The notes beneath the pieces were generated by a model that was given only the letters and a program-made list of their open reading frames with translations, had not been told where the DNA came from and did no database searches. From positions 62,001 to 126,000 of the forward strand of contig NZ_QGDL01000004.1 of assembly GCF_003149245.1 (NCBI RefSeq): 64,000 bases of DNA, read 5' to 3'. Source of the DNA: Faecalicatena orotica. Lineage in GTDB: Bacteria > Bacillota > Clostridia > Lachnospirales > Lachnospiraceae. The translations under genes and the position numbers were made by a program. Shown here one piece after another: positions 55,074 to 63,697 of the stretch; positions within the stretch are counted from its first letter, which is position 1, and each line of letters opens with the position of its first letter.

Positions 55074-55586
55074 ATGTTGTTTAAAAATAAATTACTCACA
55101 AATCTGCGGCGGGAAGCATCCGAAAAAAGGGAGGACCTCCGTAGGGACTGGGGAGAAGATTTTTACGAATGTATCCGGGATATCGCAGAACACCCTGTTG
55201 TGCTCCGTATGAAACTATATCCGCATCACGGGCGCACGAATTGCTACCAGCATTGTCTGCATGTTGCTTACTATAACTATGTATGGTGCCGCTTTTTTCA
55301 TCTGGATGCAGACTCCGCCGCCCGCGGCGGTATGCTCCATGATTTGTTCCTATATGACTGGCACACACATACCGCCAGAACCGGGGACCATTTCCACGGA
55401 ATGACGCATCCGGCCTGCGCTTATAAGAATGCCAGAAAGTTCTTCAAACTGAACCGGGTTGAAGAAGATATCATAAGGAAGCACATGTGGCCGGTCACAC
55501 TTTTCCACTTCCCTCGCACAAAAGAGGGCTGGATTGCCACATTAACCGATAAGTACTGTGGAACTTTGGAAACAAGCCAGCGATAG
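55074..55586 (+). CDS. HD-domain phosphohydrolase
   Basis: A 170-aa soluble protein. Metal ligands fit the HD family: H60 or H63 in YQHCLHVAYY, the HD pair H89-D90 in GGMLHDLFLYDW, then a conserved HGMTHPACAYKNARKF stretch and the D of LTDKYC. ATG 55074 follows AGAGGTGA; a GTG three codons earlier is less likely. HD proteins hydrolyse phosphate esters or nucleotides; the substrate is unknown. It is monocistronic with its own promoter and terminator. Confidence 0.85.
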   Translation: MLFKNKLLTNLRREASEKREDLRRDWGEDFYECIRDIAEHPVVLRMKLYPHHGRTNCYQHCLHVAYYNYVWCRFFHLDADSAARGGMLHDLFLYDWHTHTARTGDHFHGMTHPACAYKNARKFFKLNRVEEDIIRKHMWPVTLFHFPRTKEGWIATLTDKYCGTLETSQR

Positions 55587-55597
55587 TACATTAACCA

Positions 55598-55639
55598 AAA
55601 AGACAGTATCCCAGCTTAATAGTTGAGATACTGTCTTTC
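55598..55639 (+). terminator. Terminator of the HD-domain gene
   Basis: AAAGACAGTATC pairs with GATACTGTCTTT around a CCAGCTTAATAGTTGA loop; TCTAAATT follows. It may also work for minus-strand transcription from the transketolase genes. Confidence 0.7.
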
Positions 55640-55670
55640 TAAATTGTCAGTATATTCTGAATACGGACCG

Positions 55671-55693
55671 CAAAAGGGTCTGACCCCTTTGAG
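55671..55693. repeat. REP-like palindrome 2
   Basis: CAAAAGGGTCTGACCCCTTTGAG abuts the stop codon of the transketolase C subunit. Same core as the other REP-like units. Confidence 0.8.
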
Positions 55694-56632
55694 CTATAAG
55701 AAACTTTTTACTTTCTCATAGATTGAATCTGCATCTAATCCATACTTTTTAACCAATTCTACTGCAGGTCCTGATTCTCCGTAAGTGTCATTGATTCCGA
55801 TCTTCATAACCTGTGTCGGAGCCTTTGCAGAAAGCACATCGCATACTGCGCTTCCGAGCCCGCCAATGATGGAGTGTTCTTCAACTGTAACGACTTTCCC
55901 TGTCTCTTTTGCTGCTGCAACTACTAATTCTTCATCGAGAGGCTTAATTGTATGAATATTAATAACTTTCGCGTCTACTCCGTCAGCTGCAAGTTTTTCT
56001 GCCGCTTCCAGACAATTTGCTACCGGAAGTCCTGTAGCGATAATAGTAATGTCTTTTCCTTCGCGGAGTACAACACCTTTGCCAAGCTCGAATTTGTATT
56101 CCGGCTTATCATTGATAACCGGCACTGCAAGTCTTCCAAAACGCATGTATACAGGTCCTGCGTGCTCGTAAGCTGCCTGTACGGCTGCCTTTGCCTCAAT
56201 ATCATCGGAAGGATTGATTACAACCATACCAGGGATGGTTCTCATCAGGGCAATGTCTTCATTACACTGGTGTGTTGCACCGTCCTCACCTACAGAGATT
56301 CCTGCATGTGTGGCACCGATTTTCACGTTCAGCTTCGGGTATCCGATGGAGTTACGTACCTGCTCGAAAGCACGGCCTGCCGCAAACATTGCAAATGAAC
56401 TTGCAAACGGTACTTTTCCGGCTGCCGCGAGTCCCGCTGCCACGCCCATCATATTGCACTCAGCGATGCCGCAGTCGATATGTCTTTCCGGAAATGCTTT
56501 CTTGAATACACCTGTCTTTGTAGCTGCTGCAAGATCGGCATCCAGTACTACAACTTCGTCATGTGCTTTTCCTAATTCGGCTAAAGCATTACCATAGCTT
56601 TCTCTTGTTGCAATCTTCTTTACATCTGACAT
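55694..56632 (-). CDS. Transketolase, C-terminal subunit
   Basis: A 312-aa subunit holding the pyrimidine-binding and C-terminal domains of transketolase (HIDCGIAECNMMGVAAGLA with the catalytic Glu, PFASSFAMFAAGRAFEQVR, GATHAGISVGEDGATHQ). It needs the N-terminal subunit encoded just upstream, whose 3' end overlaps this start by 13 nt. Together they interconvert pentose and hexose phosphates. Split transketolases are common in Clostridia and archaea. Confidence 0.95.
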   Translation of the reverse strand: MSDVKKIATRESYGNALAELGKAHDEVVVLDADLAAATKTGVFKKAFPERHIDCGIAECNMMGVAAGLAAAGKVPFASSFAMFAAGRAFEQVRNSIGYPKLNVKIGATHAGISVGEDGATHQCNEDIALMRTIPGMVVINPSDDIEAKAAVQAAYEHAGPVYMRFGRLAVPVINDKPEYKFELGKGVVLREGKDITIIATGLPVANCLEAAEKLAADGVDAKVINIHTIKPLDEELVVAAAKETGKVVTVEEHSIIGGLGSAVCDVLSAKAPTQVMKIGINDTYGESGPAVELVKKYGLDADSIYEKVKSFL

Positions 56633-57456
56633 AATGCTTCACCTACTTTCTCTAAATCTTTCATAGCAACTTCATACTGCTCATCATTCGGAGCCGCACC
56701 ATGCCATGAAGCCTGATTCTCCATATAAGAAACGCCTTTGCCTTTAACAGTCTTTGCAATAATTGCCGTAGGCTGGCCCTTCACAGTCCTAGCTTCTTTA
56801 AAAGCAGCATCAATCTGGTCAAAATCATTTCCATCGATATTAATTACATGGAAATTGAATGCCTCAAACTTCTTATCGATCGGATATGGTGAATTAACCT
56901 CTGTTATTGCACCGTCAATCTGAAGGTTATTATTATCTACGATCACAACCATGTTGTCCAGTTTCCTGTGTGCGGCAAGCATGGAAGCCTCCCATACCTG
57001 TCCCTCCTGGATCTCCCCGTCTCCGAGCAGAGTATAGACTCTGTAGTCATCCCCGGACAGTTTTGCTGCAAGTGCCATTCCGACAGCCGCAGAAATTCCC
57101 TGTCCCAGAGAACCTGATGACATATCTACACCCGGAATATGCTTCATGTCCGGATGCCCCTGAAGGTAAGAACCTGTATGGCGCAGCGTCTTCAGGTCTT
57201 CTACCGGAAAATATCCTCTATTCGCCAATGTGGAATAAAGTCCCGGCGCTGTATGGCCTTTAGACAGTACGAATCTGTCGCGGTCAGCCTTCTTAGGGTC
57301 CTTAGGATCGATGTTCATTTCTTCAAAATAAAGGTATGTGAAAATATCTGCTGCAGACAGTGATCCGCCCGGATGTCCGGATTTCGCACTGTGGACTGCT
57401 GTCACGATGCCCTTGCGGACTTCGTTGGCAGTTTTCATTAATTCTAACTTGTTCAT
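56620..57456 (-). CDS. Transketolase, N-terminal subunit
   Basis: A 278-aa thiamine-diphosphate-binding subunit with SAKSGHPGGSLSAADI, KGHTAPGLYS, and the ThDP/Mg motif GDGEIQEGQVWEAS... VVIVDNNNLQIDG. GGAGG precedes the start. Translational coupling to the C-terminal subunit through the 13-nt overlap. A REP-like palindrome lies between this gene and the transaldolase gene upstream, which could terminate or stabilise the transcript. Confidence 0.95.
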   Translation of the reverse strand: MNKLELMKTANEVRKGIVTAVHSAKSGHPGGSLSAADIFTYLYFEEMNIDPKDPKKADRDRFVLSKGHTAPGLYSTLANRGYFPVEDLKTLRHTGSYLQGHPDMKHIPGVDMSSGSLGQGISAAVGMALAAKLSGDDYRVYTLLGDGEIQEGQVWEASMLAAHRKLDNMVVIVDNNNLQIDGAITEVNSPYPIDKKFEAFNFHVINIDGNDFDQIDAAFKEARTVKGQPTAIIAKTVKGKGVSYMENQASWHGAAPNDEQYEVAMKDLEKVGEALCQM

Positions 57457-57497
57457 TGGAATTCCTCCTAAATTTTATGTTTAAAACAGACTTTTTC

Positions 57498-57517
57498 AGA
57501 GGGGTCTGACCCCTTTG
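57498..57517. repeat. REP-like palindrome 3
   Basis: CAGAGGGGTCTGACCCCTTT sits 13 nt after the transaldolase stop, between two co-directional genes. Confidence 0.8.
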
Positions 57518-57530
57518 AAAATCTTCGAAA

Positions 57531-58184
57531 TTATTCGCCGAATACCGCCTTATAATCTGCCTGGAATTTTGCGATTCCTGCATCTGTCAGCGGATGGTGT
57601 GTCATCTGCTCGATTACGTTGTAAGGTACTGTTGCGATATCAGCCCCTGCAAGTGCACAGTCTGTTACGTGAATCGGGTTACGAACGCTTGCTGCGATGA
57701 TTTCTGTCTCAAGCCCTGCTACTGCGAAAATCTCTGCGATCTCTGCAATCAGGTCTGTTCCGCGAACGGAGATGTCGTCCAGACGTCCCAGGAATGGTGA
57801 TACATATGTTGCGCCTGCTCTTGCTGCAAGAAGTGCCTGGTTTGCAGAGAAGATCAGTGTTACATTTGTCTTGATTCCCTCAGCTGTAAGGGCTTTGCAT
57901 GCTTTTAACCCTTCTACTGTCATAGGAATCTTAACTACCATGTTAGGGTGGATTTTCGCAATTTCTCTTCCCTCTGCGATCATTCCTTCTGCATCCGTTG
58001 TTGTAGCCTTTACTTCACCGCTGATCGGTCCGTCTACGATAGAAGCAATCTCTGCGATGACTTCTTCAAAAACACGTCCTTCTTTTGCAATCAGTGACGG
58101 ATTTGTTGTAACTCCGCAGATCACTCCCATGTCATTTGCTTTCTTAATATCCTCTACTTTGGCTGTGTCGATAAAAAATTTCAT
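57531..58184 (-). CDS. Transaldolase / fructose-6-phosphate aldolase (MipB/TalC type)
   Basis: A 217-aa short transaldolase: [30 protein letters not shown], Schiff-base Lys in [22 protein letters not shown] and [12 protein letters not shown]. Length and motifs are typical of the TalC subfamily, which transfers dihydroxyacetone units between sugar phosphates. It works with the split transketolase downstream in the non-oxidative pentose phosphate pathway. AAGGAGG precedes the start. Confidence 0.93.
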   Translation of the reverse strand: MKFFIDTAKVEDIKKANDMGVICGVTTNPSLIAKEGRVFEEVIAEIASIVDGPISGEVKATTTDAEGMIAEGREIAKIHPNMVVKIPMTVEGLKACKALTAEGIKTNVTLIFSANQALLAARAGATYVSPFLGRLDDISVRGTDLIAEIAEIFAVAGLETEIIAASVRNPIHVTDCALAGADIATVPYNVIEQMTHHPLTDAGIAKFQADYKAVFGE

Positions 58185-58229
58185 TGTTCGTTCCTCCTTG
58201 AACTAGAATCCCTTTGTTTTCTATCCTTG

Positions 58230-58284
58230 ATTATAGTCGTTGTAGTGAAGACGGTCAATAGGACGAAAAATTATTAATAATTTT
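58230..58284 (-). promoter_or_regulatory. Promoter and putative operator of the transaldolase-transketolase genes
   Basis: Minus-strand TTGACC (58258-58253) and TATAAT (58235-58230), 17 bp apart. Just upstream lies the perfect 18-bp palindrome AAAATTATTAATAATTTT (58267-58284). Its 12-bp core ATTATTAATAAT recurs at 58412-58423, next to the LacI gene end. This could be the LacI-family operator, by looping. Confidence 0.6.
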
Positions 58285-58439
58285 ATCCTATTAATATTTT
58301 CAAATTATTAGTCAAGAAACATGAAAAACTTTTCTCAACAATTGCAGTAATACGATATAACTCCTCCATTTTTCGGCTTATCCATTGTTCCAAAATTCAT
58401 CCTAGCGCAGGATTATTAATAATAATTTTATACAATAAA

Positions 58440-59543
58440 TTAATTTTTCTTTTTTCTGGTCCTTGGATAGGATGTGGTCCCTCTCGAGACAAGTCTCGGT
58501 TCATACTCAACATGGTAGATGCTGACAGGCTCCATTTCTGAATACTGCCTGTCCCTCGTCTTAATCTTTTTCATGATAATATCACAGGCATCGCGGCCCT
58601 TATATATCACGAAATGTTCGATCGTTGTCAGGGATATTTTCTGCATTTTTGCGAAAAGGGTATTATCACATCCCATCACGGACATGTCACCCGGAACTCT
58701 GTATTTCTCATCATAGAGGGCATCCAGAATTCCAAATGCAATCATATCATTCAGCCCTACAATTGCTGTCAGCTCCTTATCCTCCGCCAAAAGCTCCTTC
58801 GTCAGATCGTAGCCAATCCGGTATTCAGAATCAATCCCCGGAATATCCCGGTCGATCTCTTCGTTTGCCGCCTTAATCACCACATTGTCACCGAGTCCGG
58901 CTTCCTTAAATTCTTTCAAAAAACCTTCCACCCTCTTGGAACGCTGTTTCTGACGCACAGTCAGAGGTGGAGCGATATAGGCCACATGCCTGTGCCCCAG
59001 ATCCAGCAGGTGGCGCGCCATAATACGTCCAAGCTTCGAGTTGTCCAGCTCCACGGCATCTACATCAAGCTTCTCATTCTGGTTATTAATTACCGTGAAC
59101 GGAATCTTTCGCGACAGCTCCTCCACAACGGGCATAAAACAACGGCTGGGATTGCACGTGTAAATGACCCCCTGGGGATTCAGGGAAGGCATCATTTTCA
59201 GATACCGTTCCTCCAGTTCTAGATTTCTCTGTGTATTGCAGACAAACAGACCGAACCCCTGCTCTGTAGCCCGGGATTCAATACCCTGGAGAAGCATTAC
59301 ATAATACGGGTTCGTCAGGTTCGGGCAAAATACAACGAGAAGCTTTTCCCGCTTATTTTCCTTTTGCTTTTTCCGCTTCGGCAGTTCATAGCCCAGTTCC
59401 TTTGCCGCAGCCTCCACCTTCCGGATTACGTCCTTCGAAAAGGAAACATTATACTTCTTATTCAGCACCATAGAAACTGTCGCCTGAGAAACCCCGGCCT
59501 TTCGCGCCACATCCGAAGATGTTACTTTTTTCTTATACATCAT
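58440..59543 (-). CDS. LacI-family transcriptional regulator
   Basis: A 367-aa repressor with an N-terminal HTH (SSDVARKAGVSQATVSMVL, hinge NVSFSKDVIRKVEAAAKELGY) and a periplasmic-binding-like sugar domain (VVFCPNLTNPYYVMLLQGI; GLNDMIAFGILDAL). It lies upstream of and co-oriented with the transaldolase/transketolase genes, so it probably regulates pentose phosphate flow or a nearby sugar pathway. The conserved effector cannot be read. A Lys/Arg-rich tail ends the protein. Confidence 0.92.
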   Translation of the reverse strand: MMYKKKVTSSDVARKAGVSQATVSMVLNKKYNVSFSKDVIRKVEAAAKELGYELPKRKKQKENKREKLLVVFCPNLTNPYYVMLLQGIESRATEQGFGLFVCNTQRNLELEERYLKMMPSLNPQGVIYTCNPSRCFMPVVEELSRKIPFTVINNQNEKLDVDAVELDNSKLGRIMARHLLDLGHRHVAYIAPPLTVRQKQRSKRVEGFLKEFKEAGLGDNVVIKAANEEIDRDIPGIDSEYRIGYDLTKELLAEDKELTAIVGLNDMIAFGILDALYDEKYRVPGDMSVMGCDNTLFAKMQKISLTTIEHFVIYKGRDACDIIMKKIKTRDRQYSEMEPVSIYHVEYEPRLVSRGTTSYPRTRKKKN

Positions 59544-59604
59544 CCCACATCCTTAAGTTCTGGTACATGCACAGTTTACCGTTCGGGCATTATGAAGCCC
59601 CTGC

Positions 59605-60201
59605 CTACAACTGGGTTCTGCCTTCCAGGGCCCTCAAAAGAGTTACTTCATCAATATATTCCAGATCTCCCCCGACCGGCACCCCACTGGCAATCCGGCT
59701 TACCTTGATACCTGTAGGCTTGATCAGCTTGCTGATATACATCGCCGTCGTCTCCCCTTCCAGACTGGAATTTGTGGCAATGATCACCTCGTCCACATCA
59801 CCCTGGAGGCGCTCCATCAGCTCTTTCAGCCGGATGTCTCCGGGTCCGATTCCCAGCATCGGGGAAATCGCGCCGTGCAGCACATGATAGACGCCGTTAT
59901 ATTTCCCGGTCTTCTCATAGGCCGCCAGATCTCTCGGCGTCTCAACCACCATAATCGTCTTCTGGTCTCTGTCCGGGTTATTACAGATCGGACAAAGTTC
60001 CCTGTCCGTCAGCGTACAGCACTGGGAACAGTATCTTACATTATTACGTGCATCCAGAAGACACTTCGCAAGATTCTCCACCTGCTCCTTTGGCATATTA
60101 ATAATATGAAAGGCAAGCCTCTGCGCAGACTTCGCCCCGATCCCGGGAAGCCTCGAAAACTCCTCGATCAGCCTGCTGATTTGATTACTATAATAATCCA
60201 T
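59605..60201 (-). CDS. recR: Recombination mediator RecR
   Basis: A 198-aa RecR. The HhH motif is LPGIGAKSAQRLAFHI (18-33), followed by a four-Cys zinc finger (YCSQCCTLTDRELCPIC) and the Toprim domain (IMVVETPRDLAAYEKTG, ATNSSLEGETTAMY). It loads RecA at gaps with RecF/RecO. It follows dnaX and ybaB in the classic order, but a BIME-like palindrome separates it from ybaB. Confidence 0.97.
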   Translation of the reverse strand: MDYYSNQISRLIEEFSRLPGIGAKSAQRLAFHIINMPKEQVENLAKCLLDARNNVRYCSQCCTLTDRELCPICNNPDRDQKTIMVVETPRDLAAYEKTGKYNGVYHVLHGAISPMLGIGPGDIRLKELMERLQGDVDEVIIATNSSLEGETTAMYISKLIKPTGIKVSRIASGVPVGGDLEYIDEVTLLRALEGRTQL

Positions 60202-60248
60202 CTGGTATTCACTCCTGTTTTCTCTTTATGTTCCAAAAAGCAAATTCA

Positions 60249-60294
60249 CTCAAAAGGGTCAGACCCTTCTGCAAAGGGGTCTGACCCTTTTGAG
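60249..60294. repeat. BIME-like inverted pair of REP palindromes
   Basis: Two REP-like units in opposite orientation form one 46-nt inverted repeat: CTCAAAAGGGTCAGACCC at the left and GGGTCTGACCCTTTTGAG at the right. It lies in the ybaB-recR gap. Could attenuate transcription or protect the dnaX-ybaB 3' end. Confidence 0.85.
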
Positions 60295-60311
60295 CTCCGT
60301 TGTCAGAATAT

Positions 60312-60665
60312 TTAGAACATTCCAGGCATTCCGCCGCCCATTCCGCCTGTCAGCTTATTCATTGCCGCCCCGGATACTTCGTCAACCTGGCGCAGTGCTT
60401 CGTTCGTCGCCGCCACGATCAGGTCTTCCAGCATCTCGATATCTTCGGGATCAACAACTTCTTCCTGAAGTTTCACCTTTAAGACCTCACGCTTACCGGA
60501 AATCGTCACCTCGACTGCACCGCCGCCTGCTGTTGCCGTAAATTCTTTTGTCTCAAGCTCTTTTGCCTGTTCTTCCATCTGGCGCTGCATCTTCTGCGCC
60601 TGTTTCATCAGATTTGCCATGTTGCCAGGCATTCCGCCGCCTGGAAATCCGCCTCTTTTTGCCAT
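60312..60665 (-). CDS. YbaB/EbfC nucleoid-associated protein
   Basis: A 117-aa DNA-binding protein with the usual Gly/Met-rich ends ([23 protein letters not shown]) around a helix-strand core ([34 protein letters not shown]). It binds DNA as a dimer. Located 3 nt after dnaX, the conserved arrangement in most bacteria. Confidence 0.96.
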   Translation of the reverse strand: MAKRGGFPGGGMPGNMANLMKQAQKMQRQMEEQAKELETKEFTATAGGGAVEVTISGKREVLKVKLQEEVVDPEDIEMLEDLIVAATNEALRQVDEVSGAAMNKLTGGMGGGMPGMF

Positions 60666-60668
60666 GAT

Positions 60669-62243
60669 TTAATCCTCCACTATAATTTCCATATTAATTT
60701 TCTTCTCAATGTCCACAAATGTATCTTCAAAGTGGCGTCCCTCTTCCACATGCCGGACTTCCACTTCAACCTTTTTCCCGATCCGGTTCTCAATCAGACT
60801 TTCCAGTTCCTGCCGGTGGTCTTCCCTGCCGACAACCTCCGCCTCCATTGCTCCGGGCATGACGATCATCAGCCGGTTATCCCCGCCGAGGCTTAACCTT
60901 GCCTTCTTTAGGAATGTCCGGATCATCCCGGATGCCTCATCTGCAATGGGTCTGAAGTTCTTCACAACCTCTTTCACATCATCCGGTATAGCATTCGGAA
61001 GCTCCGGTTTCGGGGCCGTTTTTCCCGGTGCCGCAGCATTGTCGCCGTTTACATAAACCACCTTTTCCTGCACGGCCGACGCAGGAATTCCCTGCTCCAG
61101 CTTCTCTTCAACTGCACGTATGCGGTCCAGAAGACTGTCCTGATCCACCTCCATCGCCGGAGTACACAGCTTAATCAGTGCCACCTCCAGAAGAACTCTC
61201 TTCTGCGAAGCGTACTTGAGCTGCCCTGATAGCTCAGAAAAAATACGGATATACCGAAGCAGCATGTCGGTCTCGATCATCCCAGCCTCTTCTTTCAGCT
61301 GCTGCATATTCTCCGTAGATACATCCAACACATCCTCTATATTATCAGAAGTTTTCATCAGAAGCAAGTTCCTCAGATACCATGTGAAATCAACCGAAAG
61401 CTGTGTCAGTTCCCTTCCCAGCATCACGAGTTCCTCCACAGTATCCAGTACCTTCGGCACATCACGCCTGATGATATTGCGCAGAAGCTGGCTGAAGACA
61501 TCCGTATCAACGGCTCCCAGTACTTCCAGTACATGATCATAGGTCAGCTTCTGTCCCATGTAAAAGGCAATACACTGGTCCAAAAGACTCAGCGCATCCC
61601 TCATGGAACCGTCCGCCGCCTTGGCCACATAGCGTATAGCCTTATCCTCGACCTCCACCTGCTCCTCGATCATTAATTCCTTCAGTCTGTCAGAAATCGT
61701 CTCGATACTGATCCGTCTAAAATCATAATGCTGGCATCGCGACAATATCGTAATCGGTATCTTATGCACCTCCGTTGTAGCCAGTATAAAAATAACATAC
61801 TCCGGCGGCTCCTCAAGTGTCTTCAAAAGCGCATTAAAAGCACCTATGGAAAGCATATGCACCTCGTCAATAATATAGACTTTATACTTCCCTTCCGTCG
61901 GCCGGTATGCTACTTCATCACGAATCTCACGGATATTGTCCACACCGTTGTTGGATGCGGCATCGATCTCGATCACGTTCATGGACGTTCCCGCAGCAAT
62001 AGACCTGCACATCGCACACTCCCCGCAGGGGCTGCCGTCCACCGGATGTTCACAGTTCACCGCCCTGGCAAATATCTTCGCCACCGTAGTTTTCCCGGTC
62101 CCCCGGGTCCCACAGAACAGGTAAGCATGCCCGATACGGTCTGCCTTGATCTGATTCTGCAGTGTTGTAATAATATGGTCCTGCCCTTTTACGTCTGAAA
62201 ACTCAGTCGGGCGGAACTTTCTGTATAATGCCGTATACGACAT
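60669..62243 (-). CDS. dnaX: DNA polymerase III subunit gamma/tau
   Basis: A 524-aa clamp-loader ATPase: Walker A GTRGTGKTT, zinc site with the C-x8-CGECAMC pattern, Walker B IIDEVHML, sensor 1 ATTEVHK and the SRCQ motif. Domain III follows, then a ~150-residue tau-type extension. It loads the sliding clamp and links the polymerase to the helicase. No obvious slippery frameshift site was noticed. The start codon is preceded by an AGAGGTG-type site. Confidence 0.96.
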   Translation of the reverse strand: MSYTALYRKFRPTEFSDVKGQDHIITTLQNQIKADRIGHAYLFCGTRGTGKTTVAKIFARAVNCEHPVDGSPCGECAMCRSIAAGTSMNVIEIDAASNNGVDNIREIRDEVAYRPTEGKYKVYIIDEVHMLSIGAFNALLKTLEEPPEYVIFILATTEVHKIPITILSRCQHYDFRRISIETISDRLKELMIEEQVEVEDKAIRYVAKAADGSMRDALSLLDQCIAFYMGQKLTYDHVLEVLGAVDTDVFSQLLRNIIRRDVPKVLDTVEELVMLGRELTQLSVDFTWYLRNLLLMKTSDNIEDVLDVSTENMQQLKEEAGMIETDMLLRYIRIFSELSGQLKYASQKRVLLEVALIKLCTPAMEVDQDSLLDRIRAVEEKLEQGIPASAVQEKVVYVNGDNAAAPGKTAPKPELPNAIPDDVKEVVKNFRPIADEASGMIRTFLKKARLSLGGDNRLMIVMPGAMEAEVVGREDHRQELESLIENRIGKKVEVEVRHVEEGRHFEDTFVDIEKKINMEIIVED

Positions 62244-62272
62244 GAATCACACCTCTGTTCTCTTATTTCACT

Positions 62273-63355
62273 CTATTGTATTTTATCGCCAAAACTGATG
62301 CCCGTAAGCCTTGCCTCTTTGATAAGGCTGCATTCGGGATCAACAAATTTCAGCTTTCCGGCTACATCCTGAAGCGGCACCTTCGTTGTCTCACCATTTC
62401 TCATAGCAACCATATATCCAAAATCCTCATTTAAAATCAGTTCTGCAGCTGCAGCACCCACCCTCGTGGAAAATACCCTGTCGTAAGGACATGGGGAACC
62501 ACCTCTCTGCGTATGTCCCGGAACCGTAATGCGGACCTCTTTATCTGTCTTCTTCTGAATCTGCTCGGACAGTTCATAGGCAATCGAAGGATACTTCCTT
62601 TTCTCTAATTTTTCTTTATATTCCTTCTTCTTCAGTTTCGCGTCTTCCTTGGAAATAGCCCCCTCTGCAACCGCAAGTATGGTAAACGGCTTTCCGGCCT
62701 CGCTCCGCTTCTGGATCACATCGGCAATAACATCTATATCATAAGGAATCTCAGGAAGCAGTATAATATCGGCCCCTCCTGCGATCCCCGCATGGAGCGT
62801 GACATGGCCGACCTTGTGTCCCATAACTTCTATAATAAATACACGGCTGTGTGAAGTTGCTGTCGTGTGGATCCTGTCAATCGTATCTGTAGCAATATCC
62901 ACAGCGCTCTGGAATCCGAAAGTCATATCTGTTCCCCAGAGGTCATTGTCAATTGTCTTCGGGAGCGTAATCACATTCAATCCTTCCTCCCTCAGAAGGT
63001 TCGCTGTCTTATGCGTACCATTGCCGCCTAAAATCACCAGGCAATTCAGGCTCAGCTTATGGTATGTATGCTTCATCGCAGCAACCTTGTCCAGCCCGTT
63101 CTCATCCGGCACCCGCATCAGCTTGAACGGCTGTCTGGATGTCCCCAGGATTGTACCGCCCCTGGTCAGTATCCCTGAGAAATCTTTGGATGTCAGCATC
63201 TCAAAATTCGCATAAATCAATCCTTTATATCCATCTTTAAAACCATATATTTCTACATCCTTACGTTTAGAACAAACGCCTTTTACAACACCCCGCATAG
63301 CCGCATTCAGTGCCTGGCAGTCCCCGCCGCTTGTCAGCATCCCGATTCTCAACAT
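62273..63355 (-). CDS. pfkA: 6-phosphofructokinase
   Basis: A 360-aa PFK catalysing phosphorylation of fructose 6-phosphate, with MLTSGGDCQALNA, GGTILGTSR, LVILGGNGTHKTA, LPKTIDNDLWGTD and PGHTQRGGSPCPYDR. The small residue in GGNGT favours ATP, while the Lys in PKTIDND is more usual in PPi-type and long-branch ATP-type PFKs. ATP dependence is thus likely but not certain. AAGGAGG precedes the start. It has its own promoter with a hairpin-containing leader. Confidence 0.93.
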   Translation of the reverse strand: MLRIGMLTSGGDCQALNAAMRGVVKGVCSKRKDVEIYGFKDGYKGLIYANFEMLTSKDFSGILTRGGTILGTSRQPFKLMRVPDENGLDKVAAMKHTYHKLSLNCLVILGGNGTHKTANLLREEGLNVITLPKTIDNDLWGTDMTFGFQSAVDIATDTIDRIHTTATSHSRVFIIEVMGHKVGHVTLHAGIAGGADIILLPEIPYDIDVIADVIQKRSEAGKPFTILAVAEGAISKEDAKLKKKEYKEKLEKRKYPSIAYELSEQIQKKTDKEVRITVPGHTQRGGSPCPYDRVFSTRVGAAAAELILNEDFGYMVAMRNGETTKVPLQDVAGKLKFVDPECSLIKEARLTGISFGDKIQ

Positions 63356-63430
63356 AATACAAATCCTCCTTTTTCAAAGTTCCCTGCATATACCCCTGTC
63401 TGTATGCCCGCAGGAAAAATCAACAGCGAA

Positions 63431-63452
63431 AAGCTTCACTGTAAAGTGAAGC
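63431..63452 (-). promoter_or_regulatory. Leader hairpin of pfkA
   Basis: Minus-strand GCTTCACTTTACAGTGAAGC, 8-bp arms, starts about 15 nt after the -10 box and is followed by TTTTCGC. It would sit at the extreme 5' end of the pfkA mRNA, where it could stabilise the transcript or attenuate it. Confidence 0.55.
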
Positions 63453-63469
63453 CTCTTCTTACTTTTATA

Positions 63470-63498
63470 ATTATACCCCATTTCAGACACTGTAACAA
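63470..63498 (-). promoter_or_regulatory. Promoter of pfkA
   Basis: Minus-strand TTGTTA (63498-63493) and TATAAT (63475-63470) are 17 bp apart, giving a leader of about 105-110 nt. The remainder of the 63356-63697 gap holds the divergent glgC promoter and A/T-rich sequence only. Confidence 0.7.
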
Positions 63499-63635
63499 GA
63501 AAATCTTAATATCCGAAACTGACAGTTCAAAGTACTGTTTCCGCCCTCATTTTCCCGGAAATGCTTTCTTTTTATAAATATATTATCATTTTACTTTCCA
63601 AAAGTACATTTTCACCATCTTTTTGCACAATTGTA

Positions 63636-63664
63636 TTGTAATTCAGCTCAAAAACTTGTACAAT
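63636..63664 (+). promoter_or_regulatory. Promoter of glgC
   Basis: TTGTAA (63636-63641) and TACAAT (63659-63664) are 17 bp apart, about 34 bp before the start codon. Confidence 0.65.
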
Positions 63665-63697
63665 ATCAACAAGGAATTATGAAAGAGAGGACTTATT

